Assembly: GCA_023957775.1 (NCBI GenBank)
Contig: JAMLGR010000001.1
Location: forward strand, 1 to 64,000
Source: Fimbriimonadaceae bacterium
GTDB taxonomy: Bacteria > Armatimonadota > Fimbriimonadia > Fimbriimonadales > Fimbriimonadaceae
Length of the DNA: 64,000 nucleotides
Direction: 5' to 3'
Part shown: piece by piece, positions 18,154-27,682 of the stretch
Layout: each line of letters opens with the position of its first letter
Position numbering within the stretch: the stretch's first letter is position 1
Program-made: the position numbers and the translations under genes
The notes under the pieces: model-generated
Told to the model about the DNA's origin: nothing
Seen by the model: the letters and a program-made list of their open reading frames with translations, nothing else
Databases searched by the model: none

Positions 18154-20907
18154 TCAACGACCCACCGCGTAGTGGCGCTCGAGGAACCGATCCACGGTCT
18201 CTTTGCAGTCCTTGAGGTGGAGGCGCGTCATCGAGTCGAGTTTCGCGCCGGCGGCCAGTTGCTGGCCGAATCGGACCGAGAGGCGGCGCAGGGCGTCGGA
18301 TGCCAAGAGCCGCATGTCCTCGTTGATCGCACCGGTGCCAGCCGAAGATTGGAGGATCAGCGCGTTGAGGGCGAACCGCTGCAGGTCTCTCCGGGTCGCA
18401 GGCACGTTCTGGTTCTTACCGATTTCGCCGAAAGCGGCCGCGAGCATCGTACCGACGTGCTCCTCCAGCGTGTAGGCGCCGGGTTTGTCGCCCCATTTCA
18501 CCTGGTTCTCGGTGATGCGGTCGATCGTGTCGGCGCTCATCGCCCCCGCGTAGAGCATCATCTGCTGCCTTCCGATCAGTTGCCGAAGCGGGGCGATCCA
18601 GTCTTGCGACTCCTCAAGGTTGTTGTCGATGGCGAGGTTGTTCCGGACGGAATCCGGGAGAGCGAAGGCGTCCGCATGAAGGCACTCCCGGGCAAGGAGG
18701 CGGGTCGCCTGCCGCTGGAGCGCCGGGGAGACCGGCGCGAGCGTCCCTTGGCCTGAGCGGAAGGAGCGATTCGCTACGATGCCGCCGATGAACCGCGAGG
18801 CGTAGCGGCCCTCGCGAAACGTCGCGACGATCGACTGCAGGATCATGTTCGTCCGGCGCGCGTAGCTCTCGTCCGCGAGGGGCAGCTTGTCGATCGCGTA
18901 TCGGCGAATCCGATGCGCCGCCTCGATCTGCCTTTCCGAGTAGTTGAGGGGGTCCGCGGCGTTGTCGAACCGGACGACGTAGGGGTTCCACGAGTCGGCG
19001 TTCTCGTCCGTCATGAAACCGAGGCCCGGCTGCGTGCTCTGCGAGGCGATGCGCTCGAGCCCGTACCGTTCGCCTTCCGGAGAGTAGGCCTTCACGTCTC
19101 CGTACCCGTACTCGATCGCCCACTCGTCGTACTTTCCGATCGTGGGGGAGAAGAAGTTGCCCTGTCCCTTCAGCACGGCCATCACGTTCACCGGAACGTA
19201 GTCCATGACGCTCGCGGAAACCCCTTCCCGATTCGTCAGATCGTCGTTGGCGAGTTGTCCGGTGGAGAGTCCCGTCGAGCCTTCGAAGTTGTGGCGCAGC
19301 CCCAGGCAGTGGCCCATCTCGTGGCTCACCACGTCGCGGATGAACTCCTTGGAGTACTCCTCTTTCGAGATCGCCACCCCGGGCAAGGGAAGGAGGGCGT
19401 TCCAAGCGAAGCTCGCGGAGTCGCGGAGCCCCGGCGCGAAGCTGCACTCGAGCCGCTTCCAGCCCATCTGCCCGAGCTTCTGTCGCGCTTCGGCGCGCAT
19501 CTGATCCTGCTCGTCCGTCCAGAGGAACGCGTCGGCCGGTTCGCGCCGCTTCGGGTCGCGCACCAGCACCGCGTTGGCCCTCGTGATCGCGGTCGAGGCC
19601 GGGACGGCGAGCCGTTGGTGCTCCTGTTGGGAAAACTGAAGCATGTTGGCGTCGAAGGTGATGCTGGCGTTGAGGATTTCGCCGGTGAACGGGTCGGTCC
19701 GCACCAGCGAGACCGCATATCCCGCGTCCGGGCTCATCGTCCATCGGAACACGTTGTAGCGGCCGTCTGCGTGGTCCCAGTCGGGATCGTCGGGGGCGTC
19801 CTGGACCACGATGGCGTTGCGGTAGCCGAGTTTCTCGAACGCCTTGTTCCACCTCAAAATCCCGTCCTTGCAGGCGTCCCGATATTGCTCGGGCACCGAG
19901 GGATCGATCGTCCAGACGATCGGTTTGACGGGCTCGCTCATCGCCGCGTCCGGGTCCTTCTTCTTCAGGTTGAAGCGCATGATGTAGCGCTGGGTCCGAT
20001 CGATGGCAAGAAACCGGTCGACCGAATAGAAGTCCTCGGTGAAGTACCCCACGCGGGGATCGGCGAGGCGGGGCATGTAGTCGCTCGTTTCGCGGTACCA
20101 GAGGTTGTAGCTGACACTGATCGGAATGCTCCGGCTGTCCGCGAGCTGGTCGGTCCCGGACAGGCCGAGGAGGGCGAGCAGGGGATTCCGCTCGGCGCCC
20201 CTCGGAGAGACGAAGTGGAGGTTCATCCGCACCACGGAGTTCTTGTCGAAGCTCTTGACGGAGGCGGGCTCGCACTTCTCCCGGTCGAGCACGTATTGCC
20301 CGCCGACCCCCATGTTCACCAGGTCGTTCAGTCGGAACACGTCGCCATAGAAGAGTTGGGTGACGTTGGCCAGCACGAGCTTTTTGGCGGGATGCTGCTG
20401 TTCGATACGGAAACCCGCGAGGATCGCCTCGGGAAAACTCCTGGACGAGGCCAGGCCCAGCGGGTCTTCGGCGGACCATCGGTAGGCGAGGTTCGGGCGG
20501 ACGAGCCAGATCTGGTCGTCGTGCTTTTCGAATCGGAAAGTGTCGATGGCGGTATCGCCGATCGGATCTCCGGCCTGGGTGCCGTTTGCGCTCGATCCCG
20601 TTCCGAAGGCGGCCTGGATCAGGAAGAGCTTGCCGAGCTGCTCCTCGGGCAGTTCGATCAGGAGCTCCCGTTTCCGGAGATAAAAGGTGAACGCACCTTC
20701 GATCTTTTGCAGGTCCTTGACGGCCTTCTCGTACTCTTCGCCCTTCTTGTCGGCGGCCTTCTGCTCGTCGGTTTTCTCGGGTTCCGCCTGCTTTTGTTCG
20801 GTCTTCTGCCCGGTCTTCGGGGGATCCGCCTTCTTTTGGGCGGGAGCGAGGGTGGGCAACGCGAACGCGGCGAGCGTCGCCAGGGCGATCAGTTCGGTCT
20901 TGGACAT
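18154..20907 (-). CDS. Large exported zinc-dependent metalloprotease (DUF4953/DUF5117 type)
   Basis: Protein of 917 residues with a signal peptide (about 1-23) and a Lys/Glu/Gln-rich linker, then the DUF5117-type region and the peptidase part. The extended zinc motif HEMGHCLGLRHNF lies near residue 528 (HExxHxxGxxH), with SVMDYVP as Met-turn about 45 residues later: a metzincin pattern. The family is common in Bacteroidota and Armatimonadota-like genomes as secreted or periplasmic proteases. AAGGAA precedes the ATG. Substrate unknown; protein turnover outside the cytoplasm is inferred. Length and motif order match the family. Confidence 0.88.
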   Translation of the reverse strand: MSKTELIALATLAAFALPTLAPAQKKADPPKTGQKTEQKQAEPEKTDEQKAADKKGEEYEKAVKDLQKIEGAFTFYLRKRELLIELPEEQLGKLFLIQAAFGTGSSANGTQAGDPIGDTAIDTFRFEKHDDQIWLVRPNLAYRWSAEDPLGLASSRSFPEAILAGFRIEQQHPAKKLVLANVTQLFYGDVFRLNDLVNMGVGGQYVLDREKCEPASVKSFDKNSVVRMNLHFVSPRGAERNPLLALLGLSGTDQLADSRSIPISVSYNLWYRETSDYMPRLADPRVGYFTEDFYSVDRFLAIDRTQRYIMRFNLKKKDPDAAMSEPVKPIVWTIDPSVPEQYRDACKDGILRWNKAFEKLGYRNAIVVQDAPDDPDWDHADGRYNVFRWTMSPDAGYAVSLVRTDPFTGEILNASITFDANMLQFSQQEHQRLAVPASTAITRANAVLVRDPKRREPADAFLWTDEQDQMRAEARQKLGQMGWKRLECSFAPGLRDSASFAWNALLPLPGVAISKEEYSKEFIRDVVSHEMGHCLGLRHNFEGSTGLSTGQLANDDLTNREGVSASVMDYVPVNVMAVLKGQGNFFSPTIGKYDEWAIEYGYGDVKAYSPEGERYGLERIASQSTQPGLGFMTDENADSWNPYVVRFDNAADPLNYSERQIEAAHRIRRYAIDKLPLADESYARRTNMILQSIVATFREGRYASRFIGGIVANRSFRSGQGTLAPVSPALQRQATRLLARECLHADAFALPDSVRNNLAIDNNLEESQDWIAPLRQLIGRQQMMLYAGAMSADTIDRITENQVKWGDKPGAYTLEEHVGTMLAAAFGEIGKNQNVPATRRDLQRFALNALILQSSAGTGAINEDMRLLASDALRRLSVRFGQQLAAGAKLDSMTRLHLKDCKETVDRFLERHYAVGR

Positions 20908-21030
20908 GGGTGAGATTCCTTACGCTGGGAGAGGCCGTTGGGTTCTCCTAAGATTGGCAGATTCTGCGTCGAACGGGAGGAGATTTCGACCCAACGAAGG
21001 AACTCCCTGCGTCCCGTCGAAGCTCAGCGC

Positions 21031-22476
21031 ATGGCGCAGATCGGCGAATCGCCGCACCTTCAGCGGCAGATCGGTTTTTGGAGTGCCGTTGCGGTGGTCG
21101 TCGGCAGCACGATCGGCTCGGGGATCTTCGGATCGCCCGCCGGCATCGCCGAAAAGATGCCGGGGCCGCTGCCGATGCTTTCGGTTTGGGTGGTCGGCGG
21201 CCTGTTCGCGCTGTGCGGAGCGTTGACGCTCGCCGAGGTGGGGGGCGCGTTTCCCTACGCGGGCGGCCTGTACGTGTTTTTGAGGGAGGCCTACGGTCGG
21301 CCGATGGGGTTCCTGTTCGGCTGGGCGCAGCTGCTTTTGATCCGGCCGGCGGCGCTGGGGGCCGTGGCGGTGATCTTCGGCGAGTACGCGTTGAGGCTGG
21401 GGGGTCTCGATCCCGACTCGGCGGAGTTCGCGCGGTACGCGACGTACGCGGCGATCGGCGCGCTGGTCGTGGTGGCGTTCGCGAACGTGCGGGGCGTGCG
21501 GTGGGGAACCGGGATCCAGAACGTCACGACGATCCTCAAAACGGGTGGATTGATGGCGCTGGTGGTCCTGGCGTTCGCGCGCGGGCTACCGGGCAACACG
21601 GCCCACTTCACGCCGGCGGTGCCGGCGGGCAGCTTCTCGTTCGCACCGTTCGGGTTGGCGCTGGTGTCGGTGCTGTGGGCGTTCGACGGCTGGTCGGACT
21701 CGACGTACGTGTCCGGCGAGATTGCGGATCCACGGCGCAACGTGCCGCGCTCGATCTTCTTGGGCACGGCGATCATCATCGCCGTGTACCTGCTGGCGAA
21801 CCTCGCGTATTTGTCGGTGCTTTCGGTGGGCGAGATCGCCGCGAGCAAGCAGGTGGCCGCCGACGTGATGCAGGGGCTCGTGGGACCTGCGGGCCTGGCG
21901 TTCATCGTGGCGACGGTGATGCTCTCGACGTTCGGCACGCTCAACGGCTCGATGCTCACCGCGCCTCGCATCTTCTACGCGATGGCCGAGGACAAGCTGT
22001 TCTTCCCGGCTGTCGCGCGGGTGCACCCGAGGTACCACACGCCGTACGTGTCGGTGGTGCTGACCGCGGCCATCGGCATCGTGTTCGTGTCGATCGGCTC
22101 GTTCGCGCAGCTCGCGGACGCGTTCGTGACGGCGATGGTGCCGTTTTACGCGCTGGCGGTGGGCAGCGTGTTCGTGTTCCGCGCGCGGGCGAAGCGCGGG
22201 GCCGCGACGCCGCCTGGCGAACTGCCGCCCACGGCCGCGGAGAGCGGGGAAGAGGCCGCGGTGCCCGACCACCCGCACTACGACCCGCCCGTGCGCACCC
22301 CCCTTTACCCCTTTGTGCCCGCCCTGTTCATCCTCTCGACGCTCATGCTGCTGGCGAACGCCGTGATGGACGGAGCCTCCCGCTGGCCGACCTTGGGGAC
22401 GTTCGCCGCGATCCTTGTGGGTCTGCCCGTGTACTGGGCGACTGCGGGGAGGAAGGGAGGCATCTCCCATGGATGA
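21031..22476 (+). CDS. Amino acid permease, APC superfamily
   Basis: From ATG at 21031 the protein has 481 residues and about 12 membrane helices. TM1 carries VVVGSTIGSGIFGSPAGIAE, the substrate-binding GSGIF bend of the APC fold; TM6 has VLWAFDGWSDSTYVSGEIADP. A charged linker of about 45 residues interrupts the last helices (HPHYDPP). The frame is open further upstream to TTG at 20938, but homology begins only after 21031. It carries amino acids across the inner membrane; the exact substrate is not readable. The stop overlaps the next gene's start (ATGGATGA). Confidence 0.88.
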   Translation: MAQIGESPHLQRQIGFWSAVAVVVGSTIGSGIFGSPAGIAEKMPGPLPMLSVWVVGGLFALCGALTLAEVGGAFPYAGGLYVFLREAYGRPMGFLFGWAQLLLIRPAALGAVAVIFGEYALRLGGLDPDSAEFARYATYAAIGALVVVAFANVRGVRWGTGIQNVTTILKTGGLMALVVLAFARGLPGNTAHFTPAVPAGSFSFAPFGLALVSVLWAFDGWSDSTYVSGEIADPRRNVPRSIFLGTAIIIAVYLLANLAYLSVLSVGEIAASKQVAADVMQGLVGPAGLAFIVATVMLSTFGTLNGSMLTAPRIFYAMAEDKLFFPAVARVHPRYHTPYVSVVLTAAIGIVFVSIGSFAQLADAFVTAMVPFYALAVGSVFVFRARAKRGAATPPGELPPTAAESGEEAAVPDHPHYDPPVRTPLYPFVPALFILSTLMLLANAVMDGASRWPTLGTFAAILVGLPVYWATAGRKGGISHG

Positions 22477-22873
22477 CGCGATCGAGGTTCTCAGCCGCTT
22501 CTTCGAGGCCGTCAACCGCAACGACCTCGCCTCGGTCGCGGCGTGCTTCGATCCGGAGATTGTGCGGATCGAGCCCCAGCGACACGCCACGGCCGGGACC
22601 TACCGAGGCATCGAGAGCGTGGTCGCGCATCTGCAGCAGGGACGGGGAACGTGGGCGGAGGGAAGCTGCGACCCCGAGGGCTTTTTTGCCAGCGGGGAGC
22701 GGGTGGTCGTGTACCTCCACGCCCGGGTTCGCCTCAAGGACTCGGACGAGTGGATCGATGGCAGGTTCGCCGACGGCTTTGTCGTACGCGATGGCAAGAT
22801 CGTGGAGTATCACACCTTCTGGGAGCGCTCCACGGCTCTCGATTGGGCGGGGATCGACGAGGTCACCACTTGA
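22469..22873 (+). CDS. SnoaL/NTF2-like protein
   Basis: Protein of 134 residues from ATG at 22469, with GGAGG 8 nt upstream. The pattern AIEVLSRFFEAVNRNDLASVAACFDPEIV, then TYRGIESVVAHLQQG and the strand GFVVRDGKIVEYHTFWER is that of the SnoaL-like cone fold. Such proteins act as isomerases, hydrolases or binding proteins; the family does not give the reaction. It overlaps the permease stop by 8 nt and is probably co-translated with it. The 3' end overlaps the converging gene by 11 nt. Confidence 0.8.
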   Translation: MDDAIEVLSRFFEAVNRNDLASVAACFDPEIVRIEPQRHATAGTYRGIESVVAHLQQGRGTWAEGSCDPEGFFASGERVVVYLHARVRLKDSDEWIDGRFADGFVVRDGKIVEYHTFWERSTALDWAGIDEVTT

Positions 22874-23537
22874 ACTGGGCGGCCTCGTCGAACGTGTAGG
22901 CCCGGGCGTGACCGTCCGCAAAGGCGATGTTGGCGACGGTCTTGTCCCCAGATGGGTGGCGCGGGACGAGCCATTCCCGGCCCCCGGAGGCATCGGGCAG
23001 AGCGGCGTTGGCTTCGAAGATGAGCACGTGTTCCTCCGGGTCCTTGAGGGTCTCTGCGTTCGCGCCCGCCATGGAGCGGTCCATCGCGTAGGACCAGGGG
23101 GAGGTGGCGAGGGGGCAGTGGAACAAAGCTTCGTTCCCGGCGTAGGGCGGGAGTTCCCGGTACCAGGTCGCGGCGAGAGAGAAGCGCCCGTCGTGGTCGC
23201 CGGCGTACATGACCATGCTCATGGCTATTTGTTTGATGTTGGAAAGGCACTCGGTTCGACTGTCGCGATGGTCGCGCGCATAGATCGGATTCATGACGAG
23301 CACGAGGAATCCAAACAGCACCCCCGCAACAGAAATCAGGCAACCTTGTCGAAGCCGGTCTTCCCTCGGCCCGGCCGGAATCCCCAGCAAGGCCGTGGCC
23401 ACTGCGCCGATCACGGATGGGGTGCCAAGCAACAAGTCGCCTGCGAAGAACCCGATGGTCGCTAGGCAGAACAGCACAATCGACAGCAGAATCAGCAGTA
23501 CGTGCTCAAGGGGACCCCTGCGGCGATTGGAAGCCAT
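22863..23537 (-). CDS. Membrane protein with pseudopilin-like (H-X9-DG) C-terminal region
   Basis: Protein of 224 residues: two or three membrane helices (about 12-90), then a soluble domain with CLSNIKQIAMSMVMYAGDHDG and FADGHARAYTF. These two segments are typical of DUF1559 and other pseudopilin-like proteins of planctomycete and armatimonad genomes, but the N-terminal prepilin cleavage site is missing; multiple helices replace it. TACAAT lies 6 nt before ATG (leaderless layout). The role is unknown; membrane-anchored sensor or secretion accessory are possible. Confidence 0.7.
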   Translation of the reverse strand: MASNRRRGPLEHVLLILLSIVLFCLATIGFFAGDLLLGTPSVIGAVATALLGIPAGPREDRLRQGCLISVAGVLFGFLVLVMNPIYARDHRDSRTECLSNIKQIAMSMVMYAGDHDGRFSLAATWYRELPPYAGNEALFHCPLATSPWSYAMDRSMAGANAETLKDPEEHVLIFEANAALPDASGGREWLVPRHPSGDKTVANIAFADGHARAYTFDEAAQFKW

Positions 23538-23593
23538 GCAACTATTGTACGGTTGAATCTCGCCTCAGCATCGGGGGCTGGGCCCGGTAAACG

Positions 23594-26197
23594 TTACACC
23601 TTGGCGGGTTCGGATTCGAAGGTGAACGCCCCGTCCCGATAGTCCACGTGGACCGTCTGCCCATCCTCGACCTCACCGCGCAGGATGCGCTGGGCCAGGG
23701 GGTTCATCACGAACGTCTGGATCGCGCGCTTGAGCGGTCTGGCCCCGTACACGGGGTCGTAACCGGCGGTCGCAATCTGGGTCGCGGCCTCCTCGGAGAG
23801 GTCCAGCGTGATGCGCCGCTCCGCGAGGCGCTGGGCAAGGTGTCCAAGCTGGATCTTCACGATCTCGCGAATCTGCGCCACGCCGAGCGGGCGGAACACG
23901 ATGATGTCGTCGATCCGGTTGATGAACTCGGGCCGGAAGAACGCCCGGACCTCCTCCAAGACCCTCGACTTCGTCGTCTCGAAGTCCGCGTCCGTGGAGA
24001 TGGGGTCGCCGTAGAGGTGGGATCCGAGGTTGCTCGTGAGGATCACCACCGCGTTTCGGAAGTCCACGGTCCGCCCGTGGCCGTCGGTCAGACGGCCGTC
24101 GTCGAGCATCTGCAACAAGACGTTGAACACCTCGGGGTGCGCCTTCTCGACCTCGTCGAGCAAGACCACGCTGTAGGGGCGTCGACGCACGGCTTCGGTG
24201 AGTTGGCCGCCCTCTTCGTAGCCGACATAGCCGGGGGGCGCCCCGATGAGCCGCGCCACGGAGTGCTTCTCGCCGTACTCGCTCATGTCGATGCGCACCA
24301 TCGCCCGTTCGTCGTCGAACAGGAACTCGGCGAGGGCCTTGGCGGTCTCGGTCTTCCCGACTCCGGTGGGCCCCAGGAACAGGAACGAGCCGATGGGACG
24401 GTGCGGATCGGCCAGACCGCTGCGCGAACGCCTCACGGCGTCCGAGAGGATCTGGAGCGCGTCGTCTTGGCCGACGACGCGACGCTTGAGGTGCTCCTCC
24501 ATCGAAAGCAACTTCTGCATTTCGCCCTGGAGCATCTTGCTGACCGGCACGCCGGTCCACTTGCTCACGACTTCGGCGATGTCTTCGGCGTCGACCTCTT
24601 CCTTGAGCATCTTGCCGCCCTGCTGGATCTGCTCGAGTTCGGCGGTGTCCTCTTCAAGCTGCTTCTGAAGCGTGGGAATCCGTCCGTGCTGGATCTCCGC
24701 GGCGGTGGCCCAGTCGGCCTCCCGCTCGGCTTGCTGGAGCTCCGTCCGCAGCGTCTCAAGCTGCTCCTTGAGGGCTCGCACGGACTCGATCTTCTCCTTC
24801 TCGCGCTCCCAAACACCCCTCAGGCCTGACGCCTGCTCGGAAAGCTCTGCCAGCTTCCGCTCGGTGGACTCGAGGCGCTCCTTGCTCGCCTTGTCGTCCT
24901 CCTTCTTGAGCGCCTCCCGGTCGATTTCAAGCTGGGTGATCTGGCGCTCGATCTCGTCGATCTCGACCGGCACGCTGTCGATCTCGATCTTCATCTTCGA
25001 GGCGGCCTCGTCCATCAGGTCGATGGCCTTGTCCGGCAGGAAGCGATCGGTGATGTACCGGTTGCTGAGCGTCGCCGCCGCGACGAGCGCGGAGTCGGTG
25101 ATGCGCACGCCGTGGTGGATCTCGTACCGCTCCTTCAGACCGCGCAGGATCGAAATCGTCTCCTCGACGCTGGGCTCGCCCACGTAGACGGTCTGGAACC
25201 GGCGCTCGAGCGCCTTGTCCTTCTCGACGTACTGGCGATACTCGTTCAGCGTCGTCGCGCCCACGCAGCGGAGCTCGCCGCGCGCGAGCATCGGCTTGAG
25301 CATGTTCGCCGCGTCCATCGACCCTTCTGCCTTCCCGGCGCCGACCAGCGTGTGGAGCTCGTCGATGAACAGGATGATGCGGCCGTCCGAGCGCTTGATC
25401 TCGTCCAAGAGCGCCTTGAGGCGATCTTCGAACTCGCCGCGGTACTTCGCCCCTGCGATCATGGCGCCCAGGTCGAGCGAAACGACCGACTTGTCGCGCA
25501 GCCCCTCGGGCACGTCGCCGCTGACGACGCGCTGGGCGAGGCCCTCCACCACGGCCGTCTTGCCGACGCCGGGTTCGCCGATCAGCACGGGATTGTTCTT
25601 CGTGCGGCGGCTGAGGACCTGGATCACGCGGCGGATCTCCTCGTCGCGGCCGATCACGGGGTCCAGCTTGCCGCTGCGCGCCCGCGCCGTGAGGTCGATC
25701 CCGTACTTCTCGAGCGCCTGGTAGCGCTCCTCGGCGTTGGCGTCCGTGACGCCCCGACCGCCGCGCAACGCGTCGATCGCCGTCTCCAGATCCTTCTTGT
25801 TGATGCCGGACGAACGCAGGATCTTGCCCGTGGCGCCCGGCTCTTCGACCAGCGCGACGAGGAGATGCTCGGTGGAGACGTACTCGTCGTGCATCGCGTC
25901 CGCGAGCGCGAACGCGTCGTTGAAAACCTTCTGCATGCGCCCGGTGATCGCGCTCCCGTAAGAAGAGGCTCCTTGCACCGTGGGCGCACGCTCCAGCTCC
26001 CCTTCGATCTGGGCCCGAATGGACGTGGGGTCCGCATCGAGCTTCTCGAGCAATGGTCGCGTGACGCCCCCGTCCTGGTCGAGGAGAGCGGCCGCGATGT
26101 GCTCGACATCGACGTTGGCGTGCTGATGCGTGGTCGCTATCTCCTGTGCGGACTGGAAGGCTTCTTGGGCTTTGAGGGTGAGTTTGTCGAATCGCAT
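23594..26197 (-). CDS. clpB: ATP-dependent disaggregase ClpB
   Basis: Protein of 867 residues, full length. Order: N-domain (1-145), first AAA+ with GEPGVGKT near 205 and [13 protein letters not shown], the ClpB-specific coiled-coil middle domain (about 400-525), second AAA+ with [14 protein letters not shown] near 605, and the C-terminal D2 small domain. With DnaK it rescues aggregated proteins. The tyrosine of the pore loop is present ([11 protein letters not shown]). TACACT ends 7 nt before ATG, so the mRNA is probably leaderless, unusual for a heat-shock gene. No CIRCE element is seen. Confidence 0.96.
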   Translation of the reverse strand: MRFDKLTLKAQEAFQSAQEIATTHQHANVDVEHIAAALLDQDGGVTRPLLEKLDADPTSIRAQIEGELERAPTVQGASSYGSAITGRMQKVFNDAFALADAMHDEYVSTEHLLVALVEEPGATGKILRSSGINKKDLETAIDALRGGRGVTDANAEERYQALEKYGIDLTARARSGKLDPVIGRDEEIRRVIQVLSRRTKNNPVLIGEPGVGKTAVVEGLAQRVVSGDVPEGLRDKSVVSLDLGAMIAGAKYRGEFEDRLKALLDEIKRSDGRIILFIDELHTLVGAGKAEGSMDAANMLKPMLARGELRCVGATTLNEYRQYVEKDKALERRFQTVYVGEPSVEETISILRGLKERYEIHHGVRITDSALVAAATLSNRYITDRFLPDKAIDLMDEAASKMKIEIDSVPVEIDEIERQITQLEIDREALKKEDDKASKERLESTERKLAELSEQASGLRGVWEREKEKIESVRALKEQLETLRTELQQAEREADWATAAEIQHGRIPTLQKQLEEDTAELEQIQQGGKMLKEEVDAEDIAEVVSKWTGVPVSKMLQGEMQKLLSMEEHLKRRVVGQDDALQILSDAVRRSRSGLADPHRPIGSFLFLGPTGVGKTETAKALAEFLFDDERAMVRIDMSEYGEKHSVARLIGAPPGYVGYEEGGQLTEAVRRRPYSVVLLDEVEKAHPEVFNVLLQMLDDGRLTDGHGRTVDFRNAVVILTSNLGSHLYGDPISTDADFETTKSRVLEEVRAFFRPEFINRIDDIIVFRPLGVAQIREIVKIQLGHLAQRLAERRITLDLSEEAATQIATAGYDPVYGARPLKRAIQTFVMNPLAQRILRGEVEDGQTVHVDYRDGAFTFESEPAKV

Positions 26198-26204
26198 GGA
26201 CTTG

Positions 26205-26234
26205 AGTGTAAGATTATCAAGTGAATTGCTTACA
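26205..26234 (-). promoter_or_regulatory. clpB -10 element overlapping an inverted repeat
   Basis: TACACT (26205-26210, minus strand) lies 7 nt before the clpB ATG. TGTAAG and CTTACA (26207-26212 and 26229-26234) form a 6-bp inverted repeat with 16-nt spacing that overlaps the hexamer. It may be a repressor site; the short arms make this weak. No sigma-32-type promoter is visible. Confidence 0.35.
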
Positions 26235-26311
26235 TCTTATATAACGCTGGGGCGCGGGTGGGGGTTCCAAAGGCCCTGGGGCCCGATTCCAGTGTATCGC
26301 ACCCGCCGCCC

Positions 26312-27613
26312 TTACTTTCCAAGGCAGAAGTCGGCGAAGAGGCGATCGACGAGGTCCGCATCGGCCGTCTCGCCGGTGATGGCGCCCAAGGCGCTCGACG
26401 CTTGCTGGAGGCCGACGCTGGCGAGGTCGGTCGGTCGGTCGGCACGGAGGACGTCCGTGGCGAGGTTCACCCCTTCGAGCGCTTGCGCGAGGCTCGCGGC
26501 GTGCCGGGCGTTGACCGCGGGCGCGTCGGGCGAGAGTTCCAGATCCGCGGCGAGGGTGGCGATCAGGTCCGACAGGCCCGCGCCGGTCGTCGCCGAAACG
26601 GGCCTGCCGAAGCCCGCGTTCGGCGCCAGGTCGCACTTGTTGGCAAGCACGAGGCACGGTCGATCGAGGGCGGCGTGTTGGCGGGCATCTTCTTCGGTCC
26701 AGCCGAGCGAGGCGTCGGCGACGTACCACACGCGGTCGGCGGCGGCGGCGGCGTTCCGCGCCCGTTCCACGCCGAGGGCCTCTACCGGGTCATCGGTTTC
26801 GCGCAGACCGGCGGTGTCGGTCAGGACGCAGGGGATGCCGCCGAGGTCGGCGCGCTCCTCCAAGAAGTCGCGGGTGGTGCCCGGCACGTCGGTCACGATG
26901 GCCCGGTCGGTGCCCAAGAGGGCGTTGAGCAGGGATGATTTGCCCGCATTCGGACGGCCGACGATCGCGACCCTCAGCCCGTGTCGGAGGATCCTCCCGG
27001 TTTCGGCGGTCGCCGCAAGCTCCTCGACGTTGCGCGCGACCTGCGCGAGCGCCGCGAGGGCCTCGGGCTTGTCCAGCTCCCCGACCTCGTCGCTGAAGTC
27101 GACGCTCGCTTCGATCGAGGCCTGGACCCCGAGAACGCGCTCGCGGATCGCGCGGACCCGGTTCCGCAGCGCCCCTTCTCGATGGAGGCGGGCGAGCCGC
27201 AACTGGGACTGTGTTTCCGCCTCGATCGTGTCCCGTACGCCTTCGGCTTGCGAAAGGTCGATGCGGCCGTTCAAGAACGCGCGCTGCGTGAACTCGCCGG
27301 GCTCGGCGCGGCGCGCGCCCGCAGCCAGGCACGCCTGACAGAGCGCGAGCACCGATGCCGGCGAGCCGTGGATGGAGAACTCGACCGTCTGCTCCCCGGT
27401 GTAGGAGCGACCCTCTTCGAACGGAAGGGCAAACCCCTCGTCGCCGTGCGCGAACGTCCCGAAGTGGGCTGCTCGCGGGGTCGGCGATTCGGGCCAGGGT
27501 CCGAAGACGGTTTGGGCGATGTGCCACGCATCGGGGCCCGAGACGCGCACGATCGCCACGGCCGCGTTGGCAAGGCCGGTGATGGGCGCGACGATCGTGT
27601 CGAAGTGGGACAT
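26312..27613 (-). CDS. mnmE: tRNA uridine-5-carboxymethylaminomethyl modification GTPase MnmE
   Basis: Protein of 433 residues from ATG at 27613 (MSHFDTIVAPITGLANAAVAIVRVSG, the conserved N-terminus that fixes the start although the frame is open far upstream). The N-terminal folate-binding domain is followed by helices and an inserted G domain at about 215: GRPNAGKSSLLN, DTAGLRETDD, NKCD. The protein ends FCLGK, matching the C-terminal Cys-x-Gly-Lys motif. With MnmG it modifies wobble uridine 34 of several tRNAs. No mnmG is in the window. The ribosome site is weak. Confidence 0.94.
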   Translation of the reverse strand: MSHFDTIVAPITGLANAAVAIVRVSGPDAWHIAQTVFGPWPESPTPRAAHFGTFAHGDEGFALPFEEGRSYTGEQTVEFSIHGSPASVLALCQACLAAGARRAEPGEFTQRAFLNGRIDLSQAEGVRDTIEAETQSQLRLARLHREGALRNRVRAIRERVLGVQASIEASVDFSDEVGELDKPEALAALAQVARNVEELAATAETGRILRHGLRVAIVGRPNAGKSSLLNALLGTDRAIVTDVPGTTRDFLEERADLGGIPCVLTDTAGLRETDDPVEALGVERARNAAAAADRVWYVADASLGWTEEDARQHAALDRPCLVLANKCDLAPNAGFGRPVSATTGAGLSDLIATLAADLELSPDAPAVNARHAASLAQALEGVNLATDVLRADRPTDLASVGLQQASSALGAITGETADADLVDRLFADFCLGK

Positions 27614-27682
27614 CCGCAGTGGCAGATTGACAGATTTCCCGACGCCGAAGGAATCCGGCGCGCAACGGCGAAGCAACTCCTC

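Noticed and set aside
26198-26311. CIRCE element upstream of clpB
   Set aside because: The TTAGCACTC-N9-GAGTGCTAA pattern is absent; only a weak 6-bp inverted repeat is present.
26981-27682. N-terminal extension of the MFS transporter
   Set aside because: That part is antisense to mnmE and has no membrane helices; the transporter begins at 27683.
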